Shown piece by piece: positions 12,808 through 20,123 of a stretch of 59,720 bases of DNA. Position numbers and translations under genes: made by a program. The stretch is from a virus. The notes below the pieces were generated by a model, which was not told where the DNA came from, ran no database searches, and worked only from the letters and a program-made list of their open reading frames with translations. Where the stretch lies: positions 1-59,720 of the IMG/VR virus record IMGVR_UViG_3300045996_001340; one strand, 5' to 3'. Each line of letters begins with the position of its first letter. The stretch's first letter is position 1.

Positions 12808-13695
12808 ATGACAGAAGCGACGGCCACACCTGCGGCGGCTGCACCAGCAGCTACACCCGCGGCGGCAACCCCTGCGATCGACTCACTGATTCCCGCCGAA
12901 GCAGCCGCACCAGCGGCAGCCGCGGCACCTGCGGCGGCAACGCCTGTTGCGCAACCGGCCGCAGCTGCTCCTGCAGCGACGCCGGCGGCGACCCCTCCTG
13001 TCGAGACGCCGGCTCAGCCGACGTGGTTCTACAGCGACGGCACGCCCGGTAAGGGCGAAGCCCCTGCCTGGTTCAAGAAGGACAAGTACCAGAACGTCGA
13101 GGCGCAAGCGATTGCGTACGGCGAGCTGGAGAAACGCTTCGGCTCGTTCGTCGGTGCTCCGAAGGACGGCAAGTACGAAGCCAAGGTGCCCGACGGCGTG
13201 ACGGGCGAATTCGATACCAAGCATCCGCTCTACGGCGAGTTCTCGAAGTGGGCGGCCGGCGCTCAGCTCAGCCAGGACGGGTTCACGCAGGTGCTCGGCA
13301 TGCTGGCGCGATACGAAGCGTCGCAGGTCGTGAACTTCGAACAGGTCAAGAAGGACGTCGGTCCGAACGCAGACGTGCGTCTCACCCAGCTCGCACAGTG
13401 GGGCAAGACCAACCTGCCCGGCGAACTCTACAACGACTTCCGCCAGACGATGTCCGAGAAGAACGCCGCGACGGTGTTCAAGGTGCTCGAGCACATCGTG
13501 TCGAAGACCGGCCAGGCGCGAGTGCCTGCACCAGGCGGCGAGACGATCGGTGCAGTACCAACCGGTGTTGCGGCAATCGTCGCGCGCATGCGCTCCGAGA
13601 AGGACGCGAACGGCGGACAGAAGTACTTCACGGACGCGAAGTTCCGAGCGGAGATGGATGCCGCGCTCACCAACGCTCAAGGACAAGCCGCATGA
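12808..13695 (+). CDS. Capsid assembly scaffolding protein, 295 aa
   Basis: The first 70 residues are an alanine-proline-threonine low-complexity tract. Next comes a conserved middle (WFKKDKYQNVEAQAIAYGEL, FGSFVGAPKDGKYE, then DGVTGEF) typical of scaffolds of T7-like phages, with a helical C-terminus that would bind the capsid protein. GAGA precedes the ATG. The stop overlaps the next small gene (ATGA). The protein is expected to leave the prohead during maturation. Confidence 0.85.
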   Translation: MTEATATPAAAAPAATPAAATPAIDSLIPAEAAAPAAAAAPAAATPVAQPAAAAPAATPAATPPVETPAQPTWFYSDGTPGKGEAPAWFKKDKYQNVEAQAIAYGELEKRFGSFVGAPKDGKYEAKVPDGVTGEFDTKHPLYGEFSKWAAGAQLSQDGFTQVLGMLARYEASQVVNFEQVKKDVGPNADVRLTQLAQWGKTNLPGELYNDFRQTMSEKNAATVFKVLEHIVSKTGQARVPAPGGETIGAVPTGVAAIVARMRSEKDANGGQKYFTDAKFRAEMDAALTNAQGQAA

Positions 13696-13868
13696 AGATC
13701 CTGCTCTTGATCCTGTTGCTCAACCAGAACGGCGAAATCGAGAAGGGTTTCGCCGCTCCGCAAGCGAGCCGCGAGCAGTGCGAGAAGGCTCGCGCGGAGC
13801 TGCCTCCGGCGCCTGAAGGCTACCGGGTGCGGTCGTACTGCGTTGATCCGAAGCAAGTTGTGATCTGA
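13692..13868 (+). CDS. Small exported-looking protein, 58 aa, two cysteines
   Basis: ATG 13692 overlaps the scaffold stop. A short hydrophobic leader (MKILLLILLLNQNGEIE) is followed by FAAPQASREQCEKARAELPP and VRSYCVDP. The layout CE-x-A ... Y-x-C-V recurs in the unlinked gene at 53703-53864. It may be a periplasmic or membrane-anchored peptide, strange for a position between scaffold and capsid genes. Confidence 0.6.
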   Translation: MKILLLILLLNQNGEIEKGFAAPQASREQCEKARAELPPAPEGYRVRSYCVDPKQVVI

Positions 13869-14089
13869 GCTTTTTGACTGCCTCCTCGAAAGAGGGGGCA
13901 GCAGAAAAGAACAGATTCGGCGATCCCGCGGGGACCTCGAAAGAGCCCGCACCAGGATACGCCCGACGATCGTCACGTCACGGCGATGAGTGCAAGAGAG
14001 GGCCGGGTCACCGGGACCCCGATCACGCGCATACGGGTGCAAGCCCCGGCGATTCCAAAAATAACATCTCAACACTCTGAGGTTCACTC
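13869..14089 (+). promoter_or_regulatory. Capsid gene leader with hairpins
   Basis: A 221-bp gap. At 13878-13901, ctgcctcctc/gagggggcag form a 10-bp stem closed by a GAAA tetraloop. The sequence cctcgaaagag recurs at 13937 in a second, weaker stem, and gggtc/ggacc pair near 14010-14024. The first hairpin has no T-run after it, so mRNA processing or stabilisation ahead of the highly expressed capsid gene is likely. No extra gene is seen. Confidence 0.5.
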
Positions 14090-14968
14090 ATGACGATTTC
14101 TCTTGGCGGCGTTCCGACCGCTACCACGAACGCTGCGATCATCGCATACGACACTGCGGTGAAGATGGCGTACCAGGGCTCCAGCCGCCTGCGCAACACG
14201 GTCAACGTGAAGACGGGCGTGACGGGCGCTTCGTACAACTTCCGCAAGTTCGGCACCGGCGTCGCGATCCAGCACACGAGCAACGAGCTCATCACCCCGG
14301 CCGACTACCAGCACAGCAAGATCGCGGCGACGCTTTCGAACTGGCGCATCGGCGATTACACGGACCTGTTCGATCAGGCCGAGACGACTGTCGACGAGCG
14401 CGCACTTCTGGCGCAGTCGAACGCGATGGCCCTCGGCCGCGCGGAAGACCAGCTCATCATCGACGCGCTCGACGCGGCGACGAGCATCGCGGGCACGGTC
14501 GACGAAGACCTCGGCGGCACGAACACGCCGATCAACAAGGAAAAGCTCCTGCGTGCGAAGCGCTATCTGACGGCGCAGCAGGCCGATGCCACCCAGCATT
14601 CGATCGTGGTCAACGCGATCGGCATGGAAGGTGCGCTGTCGGAAGTCGAAGTGACGAGCGCCGACTACCAAACGATGCGTGCGCTGGCCGAGAACGGCGG
14701 CACGATGCAGGGCAAGTCGGCCTTCGGCTTCAACTGGACCGTCCTCGAAGACCGCGCTGAAGGCGGCCTGCCGACCGGCTCCGCGAGCATCCGTCTGTGC
14801 TTCGCCTACGACAAGGCGGCCGTCGGTCTCGCAACGGCACTCGAGCCGTCCACCCGCGTCGACTTCATCCCGGAACGCTACAGCTACCTCTCGCAGGGCG
14901 TGCTGAAGGCGGGCGCCGTGGTGATCGATGCCAAGGGCGTCGTCGAAGTGCAGAGCTACGAAGCCTAA
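14090..14968 (+). CDS. Major capsid protein, 292 aa
   Basis: Starts MTISLGGVPTATTNAAIIAY after a GAGGTT ribosome site. Residues such as VYNFRKFGTG-like SYNFRKFGTGVA, YTDLFDQAETTVDER, AEDQLIIDALDAA and the C-terminal FIPERYSYLSQGVLKAGAVV match major capsid proteins of temperate and T7-like podoviruses with the HK97-type fold. The position between scaffold and decoration genes fits. A terminator-like hairpin follows immediately. Confidence 0.88.
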   Translation: MTISLGGVPTATTNAAIIAYDTAVKMAYQGSSRLRNTVNVKTGVTGASYNFRKFGTGVAIQHTSNELITPADYQHSKIAATLSNWRIGDYTDLFDQAETTVDERALLAQSNAMALGRAEDQLIIDALDAATSIAGTVDEDLGGTNTPINKEKLLRAKRYLTAQQADATQHSIVVNAIGMEGALSEVEVTSADYQTMRALAENGGTMQGKSAFGFNWTVLEDRAEGGLPTGSASIRLCFAYDKAAVGLATALEPSTRVDFIPERYSYLSQGVLKAGAVVIDAKGVVEVQSYEA

Positions 14969-14976
14969 TCGGCTGC

Positions 14977-15004
14977 GGGCGATGCGGCGTAAGTCGCGTC
15001 GCCC
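14977..15004 (+). terminator. Hairpin terminator after the capsid gene
   Basis: gggcgatgcg (14977-14986) pairs with cgcgtcgccc (14995-15004) through ten positions with one G-T pair and an 8-nt loop. It is followed by the pyrimidine-rich tctctgctt. It is probably a partial terminator that lets less transcript pass to downstream genes. Confidence 0.6.
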
Positions 15005-15043
15005 TCTCTGCTTCCAACCAACTTTCATTCGAGGACTCTTTCA

Positions 15044-15334
15044 ATGGCTTTCACTATCGATACTCTCAAGCGGCTCGGGCCGCAGAACAGCGGCGCTCCG
15101 TCGGTCTGGACGTACGCAACGGCCGACGCGCTCACGGCGACGGACGCAGCGGGCTATTTCAACAACGCAGCTGACCGTCTCCAGGTCGGCGACTGGATTC
15201 TCGTGTCCAGCACTTCGACGTACGGCATTCAGATCGTGAATGCGAACTCGCGCGACCTGACGGCTTCGCCGCCGGTCGAGGGCGTGGTCGACGTCGCGAA
15301 CGCGCTGGCCGCCGGCACGATCGACTCCGACTAA
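15044..15334 (+). CDS. Capsid decoration-type structural protein, 96 aa
   Basis: Starts MAFTIDTLKRLGPQNSGAPS after GAGGA. The motif TATDAAGYFNNAADRLQVGDWILVSS, ending with a terminal GTIDSD, is a family often encoded next to the capsid gene of phages, usually regarded as head decoration or virion surface proteins. All-beta composition. Confidence 0.65.
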   Translation: MAFTIDTLKRLGPQNSGAPSVWTYATADALTATDAAGYFNNAADRLQVGDWILVSSTSTYGIQIVNANSRDLTASPPVEGVVDVANALAAGTIDSD

Positions 15335-15346
15335 CCAGGGCGGCCT

Positions 15347-15372
15347 GCAAGGGCTGGCCTTCCGGCCCTTGC
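15347..15372 (+). terminator. Hairpin after the decoration gene
   Basis: gcaagggc (15347-15354) pairs perfectly with gcccttgc (15365-15372). Within the loop an alternative ggcc pairing is possible. Only a short T tract follows. Probably a partial terminator or processing site between abundant and less abundant virion genes. Confidence 0.5.
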
Positions 15373-15390
15373 TTCCGTACGGGAGCAGCA

Positions 15391-15810
15391 ATGGCAACAC
15401 GTCTCGGACAGCTCGAGAAAGATCTGAACAAGGTCTTCACCCGAGCCAACGGCCCGATTTCCAAAGTGGGTTCGTTCACAGGAACGCTCACAGGCTACGC
15501 CTCGCCGCCCACGGGCGCGGTCACGTTCATCGTCAACGGCAAGCTCGCATTGCTTCAACTGCCGGCGCTTACCGGCACGTCGAACGCGACGGGCATGACG
15601 CTCACCGGCGCTCCGGTGGAAGTTCGCCCGAAGACGGCAAAGACGGTGCTCGTGCTCATCACGAACAACGGCACTGCTGCGGTCGCGCAGGCAGTCATCG
15701 GCACGGACGGCGTCATCACCTTTTCGAACGGTATCGGCGTCGGCACTGCCTTCACCAACTCCGGCACGAAGGGCATTCAAAAACTTCAGGTCCCGTACTC
15801 GCTCGAGTAA
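15391..15810 (+). CDS. Putative virion protein, 139 aa, beta-rich
   Basis: Starts MATRLGQLEKDLNKVFTRAN after GGAG. A short helical N-terminus precedes Thr/Gly/Ala/Val-rich beta structure (GSFTGTLTGYASPPTGAVTF and TVLVLITNNGTAAV). This composition suggests a surface or decoration protein. No family named. Confidence 0.55.
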   Translation: MATRLGQLEKDLNKVFTRANGPISKVGSFTGTLTGYASPPTGAVTFIVNGKLALLQLPALTGTSNATGMTLTGAPVEVRPKTAKTVLVLITNNGTAAVAQAVIGTDGVITFSNGIGVGTAFTNSGTKGIQKLQVPYSLE

Positions 15811-15825
15811 CGGCAGGAACAACAC

Positions 15826-16083
15826 ATGCAGAGCAACCCAGGATTGTCGCCGGAAGTGCTGAAGGCTCGCTTCGCCGAGCTCAAAGAGTACATCGACAAG
15901 ACGAACGAATCGATCAAGCCGCTGAAGGCCAAGCTCGAAGTCGCGAACGCAGAAGCCGAGAAGGCGCGTGTCGCAGCAACGGCAATCGCCCGAGAGATCT
16001 ACGAAGCACGCGGCAGCGCCGAGTGGTTCAAGATCAAGAAGGAGTACGGCACGATCGCGAAGATTCTCAGCGGTCAGAAATGA
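15826..16083 (+). CDS. Small coiled-coil protein, 85 aa
   Basis: Starts MQSNPGLSPEVLKARFAELK after AGGAA. Residues 10-65 form one long charged helix with heptad character. The last 20 residues are conserved-looking (WFKIKKEYGTIAKILSGQK). It overlaps the next gene (ATGA). A minor virion or assembly role is possible; function unknown. Confidence 0.55.
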   Translation: MQSNPGLSPEVLKARFAELKEYIDKTNESIKPLKAKLEVANAEAEKARVAATAIAREIYEARGSAEWFKIKKEYGTIAKILSGQK

Positions 16084-16409
16084 CCGTTCACGCAATCATT
16101 CACATGGTGCCGCTTGACGCTAAGCGGCAGCCATTGTGCAAACCGATCCTCGCCGGCTCGATCCCCCGAGACGGCGCCCCGCATCGAGTAGCGATCTCAC
16201 TCGAGAAGACAACGATAAAGACGTTTCCGCACTACGTGTTCGTGTATGCCGACGGCAACACAAAGCGAGGCGGCGTGTTCGAGTGCGATACCGCGGCACC
16301 GGAAAAGCTGCGGGCGCTTGAGCATCTAACGCTCTATCAGATGCTGGCAGTCAACCCCCCTTCCGCACTGAGGACGTTTCTCAATGGCAACTTTTGCTTT
16401 CTATCATGA
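16080..16409 (+). CDS. Hypothetical protein, 109 aa
   Basis: ATG 16080 in an ATGA overlap with the preceding gene. Starts MTVHAIIHMVPLDAKRQPLC and has alternating strands and charged turns. It overlaps the next gene by 26 bp. No motif recognised. Confidence 0.5.
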   Translation: MTVHAIIHMVPLDAKRQPLCKPILAGSIPRDGAPHRVAISLEKTTIKTFPHYVFVYADGNTKRGGVFECDTAAPEKLRALEHLTLYQMLAVNPPSALRTFLNGNFCFLS

Positions 16410-16833
16410 CTTCGTCGAAGACCTCGGTCTCGGCGTCCACAACCTGAGCACGGGCTCGATCAAGGTTGTCCTCCACAACACCGACGCTGCAGTCGCAACG
16501 GCCGGCGTCTACGCAGACATCACGCCGATCACGGCGCAGAACGGGTACTCCGCTGGCGGCCCGACGCTCGACTCGGAAGCGTGGGCAGAGACAGCGGGCG
16601 GGTCCGGCATCTGGCAGTTCACTGCGGCCGACGAAGTGCTCACCGCATCTGGCGGCAGCTTCGGTCCGTTCCGATACGCCAGCGCGTACAACGACACTCC
16701 GACGTCTCCAGCGGACCCTCTCATCGGCAAACTCGACTACGGTTCGAGCATCACGGTGACGGACACCAACACGTTCACGCTCGACATCGGCTCGAGCGGC
16801 ATCTTCCGCGTCGGCACCGGCACGATCACCTAA
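16384..16833 (+). CDS. Putative virion protein, 149 aa, beta-rich
   Basis: Starts MATFAFYHDFVEDLGLGVHN. The pattern of short strands with many Gly, Thr and Asp residues (GYSAGGPTLDSEAWAETAG and TVTDTNTFTLDIGSSGIF) resembles small phage tail or decoration proteins whose N-terminus reads F....v..dig.gvhnL....k..L. No catalytic motif. It precedes two larger presumed virion-attached proteins. Confidence 0.6.
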   Translation: MATFAFYHDFVEDLGLGVHNLSTGSIKVVLHNTDAAVATAGVYADITPITAQNGYSAGGPTLDSEAWAETAGGSGIWQFTAADEVLTASGGSFGPFRYASAYNDTPTSPADPLIGKLDYGSSITVTDTNTFTLDIGSSGIFRVGTGTIT

Positions 16834-16840
16834 GACCGGC

Positions 16841-18082
16841 ATGGTCACGCTGGTTCTTCGAGCAAAGAGCGCAGTCGGTCTCTTCGGCGATTCAAGCGCC
16901 GCGGAGGCCGACTGGGTCGCCCGTTCCACCGCGGCCGACGTTGTTTGGGCTCACGACTTCCGCTACGAGAACGAAGTCAAAGCGTTCCGGTATTCCGGCG
17001 GCTACGGTAACGACCCTGAGAACACGCAGAACCAGCTCTGTACCTGGAAAGGTATCGAGCCAGGGAAGAACTACGGCGTTCTTGTGATGGGGCAGGCCGG
17101 CGACGGCGTCGATCGGCAGACTCCCGGCTGGTGGCGCCCGATGTCGGCGATTCAGGCTGGCGACAACGGACTCCCCTACGATGATCTAGGTGCGAGCGGC
17201 ACACTGCCGCGCCGCGCCTGGAACTCGGCGTCCACCACGACAAACTTCACCTGGCGATACGGCTACTACGGCCACGTCGACTACCACACCGGCGGCACGT
17301 TCGGCCCGGATTGGCAGGGGCGCACGAACGTCTGGGACGGCGACGAGTTCTACGTCCAGTTCCGCGTGCGAAACACCGGCGATCGATGGTTCGGATACAA
17401 CGGCGACGCAAGCGGCGAGGAGCCAGGCAACGGCGGCTCGACGCGCAATCCGTCCGGCAAGCTGTTCTTTGTTGACACGACATCGGTCACGAGTGAGAGC
17501 GAGATCGTCGTCTACTCGGGCGGACCGGACCCCGGCTACTTCCACAGCACGTATCCGTTCCGTCAGTACACGGCGACGGGCAACCAGGCGGTGCTGCTGA
17601 CGTCGCCCCAGGGCGGCGGGGACGGCGCCTCAATGCAGGGCGGCGGTCCTTACGAAAGCACCTGCAAGATCGGCTTCGACACGAACCCGGAAAATATGTG
17701 CTGGGAGTGGCCGCGCGACGAGCAGTGGGTCACGGTACTGATGCGCGTCAAGCCAGGCCACGACAATCAGACCGAGTGGAATACGGACCCGAAGCCCCCG
17801 GTGTCGACATGGGCTAACAGGGACACGATCCTCGAAACGTGGGTCGCTCGTGAGGGCGAGACCAGCTACACGAAGGTATTCGAAAACACAGCCCTTGCGT
17901 TCGTCTTCGGCGACCGCAACGGCACCGGCGGCGTGTATGACACGCATCCACCAGGGTTCAACTCGATCTGCCCCTCGAACTACATGAACGGCTACAAGGC
18001 GATCCTCGGCCACGGCTGGGACCACGAGTACACGCAGATCATCTTCAGCAAGGGGCCGATCCCCTGTCCGCAGGCTTGGTAA
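16841..18082 (+). CDS. Putative virion surface protein, 413 aa
   Basis: Starts MVTLVLRAKSAVGLFGDSSA. The first 20 residues are clearly similar to those of the next protein (MVNLAIRASSAVGIFPEPSA), so they probably form a common anchor. The body is rich in Trp, Tyr, Gly and Asp (WRYGYYGHVDYHTGGTFGPD and FYVQFRVRNTGDRWFGYNG), typical of carbohydrate-binding or lectin/glucanase-like beta-sandwich folds. Enzymatic activity cannot be read from the sequence. Confidence 0.6.
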   Translation: MVTLVLRAKSAVGLFGDSSAAEADWVARSTAADVVWAHDFRYENEVKAFRYSGGYGNDPENTQNQLCTWKGIEPGKNYGVLVMGQAGDGVDRQTPGWWRPMSAIQAGDNGLPYDDLGASGTLPRRAWNSASTTTNFTWRYGYYGHVDYHTGGTFGPDWQGRTNVWDGDEFYVQFRVRNTGDRWFGYNGDASGEEPGNGGSTRNPSGKLFFVDTTSVTSESEIVVYSGGPDPGYFHSTYPFRQYTATGNQAVLLTSPQGGGDGASMQGGGPYESTCKIGFDTNPENMCWEWPRDEQWVTVLMRVKPGHDNQTEWNTDPKPPVSTWANRDTILETWVAREGETSYTKVFENTALAFVFGDRNGTGGVYDTHPPGFNSICPSNYMNGYKAILGHGWDHEYTQIIFSKGPIPCPQAW

Positions 18083-18089
18083 TCCCAAC

Positions 18090-19364
18090 GTGGTCAATCT
18101 AGCAATCCGCGCGAGCTCCGCTGTCGGCATCTTTCCGGAGCCATCGGCAGCTCCGTCCTGGTTCACGGCGATGGCGTATGGCGAGTGGGAAGAACTTCCG
18201 GCCACCAACACTATCTCCGACGTCGTTCCGAGCCCGGTTCCGGATTCAAACCTCGGCGGCGAGCACGTCAGCGGCATTGTCGACTCGTGGTGCTCTGGCG
18301 CCAAGTCCGAAGAGGGGCACTACATTCTCTGCGCGAACGGCGGACACGCCGACTACCCCGGCAACGAGCTATACCGCATCAAGCTGCTGGACGAGAACTT
18401 GACTTGGCAGCGCATGACAGACCCGACGCCGAATTCTGCAATGACGGACATCGTGGGCGAGGGAGGAGGCATCTACAGCGACGGTCGTCCGCGCGCGATG
18501 CACTCGACCTGGAAGTCGTACTGCGACGGTCGCGTCTGGTATCCGCGCATGAACGCGGTGACTTCTGGCGGCGGCGGCGGCGTGGATTTGGTCGTCTCGT
18601 GCGACTACGAAGGGGTCAAGGACCGCACCACACCGCTCCCCTATGACAGCGGCAGCTTGGGTCCGTGGGAGATCCACGGCGGCCCGGTCAACGCGACATA
18701 CACGAACTGGCGCTTCGGCATCTCTGTTGCCGATCCCGTCGACCACTACGTCTACGGTTTCCCTGGTCGCGGCTACACGGACAGCTACTGCAACATGTGG
18801 CGTGTCTCCACTGCCGGCGGTACTTACGGCGACATCTCGCCGCTCTCGTTCATCGACGGCGGCTCCTCTTACGCGGACTTCGGCGGATGGGGCGTCTACT
18901 GCGAAGGCATGCGGCTGATGGTGCTCGGCGACAGCCGGGAGGATCCGAATCCGAAGATTGTCTATCTGGATCTGACGCAGCCGTTCGAGGATGGCGCGAT
19001 GGTCAGCCACGCTGCCGCAACGGGGACAATCACCGGCACTGGCATCTACCGCGGCGGCTCGGGCGGTTGCTTCGACGAAGTGAACAAGCGCGTCTACGTC
19101 ATGGACCCGCGCACAAACGGCGCGGAGATAGCCGTCCTGCAGCTCCCGCTGTCAGGTGGCAACTTCAACCCTTCAGGCGTTTGGGCTTGGCACACGCACG
19201 ACGGCGTGACCGACCCGATGGTTGACGTCAACCCTCTTGCGAACAACGCCACGCACGCTCGTATGCAGTTCCAACGCATGCAGAACGGAGAAGGACTCAT
19301 CTTCTATACCCCGAACGTCACAGGCGGCCCGTGGGGCATGCGCGTGCCCGCGGCAGGACTGTAA
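18090..19364 (+). CDS. Putative beta-propeller virion protein, 424 aa
   Basis: Starts MVNLAIRASSAVGIFPEPSA (GTG start). It shares the short N-terminal anchor of the previous protein. The rest has kelch-like repeats in which strands end with glycine and aromatic residues (YILCANGGHADYPGNELYRI, VYGFPGRGYTDSYCNMW, GGCFDEVNKRVYVMDPR). This suggests a propeller used for binding sugars or host surface. The stop TAA overlaps the next ATG. Confidence 0.6.
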   Translation: MVNLAIRASSAVGIFPEPSAAPSWFTAMAYGEWEELPATNTISDVVPSPVPDSNLGGEHVSGIVDSWCSGAKSEEGHYILCANGGHADYPGNELYRIKLLDENLTWQRMTDPTPNSAMTDIVGEGGGIYSDGRPRAMHSTWKSYCDGRVWYPRMNAVTSGGGGGVDLVVSCDYEGVKDRTTPLPYDSGSLGPWEIHGGPVNATYTNWRFGISVADPVDHYVYGFPGRGYTDSYCNMWRVSTAGGTYGDISPLSFIDGGSSYADFGGWGVYCEGMRLMVLGDSREDPNPKIVYLDLTQPFEDGAMVSHAAATGTITGTGIYRGGSGGCFDEVNKRVYVMDPRTNGAEIAVLQLPLSGGNFNPSGVWAWHTHDGVTDPMVDVNPLANNATHARMQFQRMQNGEGLIFYTPNVTGGPWGMRVPAAGL

Positions 19365-19795
19365 TGCAAAGCGATTGCTCAACTTGCCCAGCGCCTTGCG
19401 GCGGCAAGGCCCAGAAGCGCACGGTCATTGATCGTTCGAACGTTGCGCAGGCTCAGCACGGCGCGATCGGAAAGATGTACTTCCGGCGCATGTCGCTGCC
19501 GAAGGGCGGCATACACAACGGTCACGCCCATTTCATCGACCATGTGTCGATCGTCTACAGGGGTACCGTGCTGATCGAGTGGCGCAACGAGAAGACCGGC
19601 GACACCGGCGAGATGCTCGTCGACGTTCCGCCGGAGCTGATCGGCGGCGTGAAGCTAAACATCCTTGCCGACGTGTGGCACAAGTTCACCGCGCTCAGCG
19701 ATCAAGAGGTCGTGTGGGATTGCGTGTTCGCACAACCGACCGACGCCGAAGACAAACCCGTCACGTTCCATCAAGAGCGACCAATCAGTGGCTGA
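19364..19795 (+). CDS. Cupin-like protein, 143 aa
   Basis: ATG 19364 shares a base with the previous stop. The N-terminus has CSTCPAPCGGK, possibly a metal knuckle. The rest has cupin-like signs: histidines in HNGHAHFIDHVSIVYRGTVL, a barrel strand EWRNEKTG, and ADVWHKFTALSDQEVVWDC with a second metal-binding His. Cupin proteins can bind metals or sugars. Its position among presumed surface proteins suggests a role linked to virion or glycan chemistry; activity unknown. Confidence 0.5.
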   Translation: MQSDCSTCPAPCGGKAQKRTVIDRSNVAQAQHGAIGKMYFRRMSLPKGGIHNGHAHFIDHVSIVYRGTVLIEWRNEKTGDTGEMLVDVPPELIGGVKLNILADVWHKFTALSDQEVVWDCVFAQPTDAEDKPVTFHQERPISG

Positions 19796-20123
19796 GCTTC
19801 TCATCTGGATCACAGACAAGCCCGGAGCGGCAGCCCTTACGAAAGGCGATGTCATCGCCGTACAGCCCGACGGTTGGAGCTGGGGACGCAAAGAGCTCGA
19901 CAACCCGGAGTGGAGAATCTGGCGTCTTGCGGGCATCCTCGCCCGCGACCTTCAACACCTGACGGACGCCGACGAAAGTAAGAACGCGAGGCATTTCGAT
20001 CTCTCAAACGCCGAGGCGTTTGTTGCTCGAGCGCATCCCGGCGTGCTTGCTCTGACCGCACAAGAATCAAAGACCGTCCTTTCATGGCTTCGCGACAAGC
20101 CAACTCTCGGGACGATAGGATAA
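19788..20123 (+). CDS. Hypothetical virion-region protein, 111 aa
   Basis: GTG 19788 overlaps the stop of the cupin-like gene. Starts MAELLIWITDKPGAAALTKG. The motif GDVIAVQPDGWSWGRKELDN is one I associate with uncharacterised proteins in phage tail regions. Function unknown. Confidence 0.55.
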   Translation: MAELLIWITDKPGAAALTKGDVIAVQPDGWSWGRKELDNPEWRIWRLAGILARDLQHLTDADESKNARHFDLSNAEAFVARAHPGVLALTAQESKTVLSWLRDKPTLGTIG

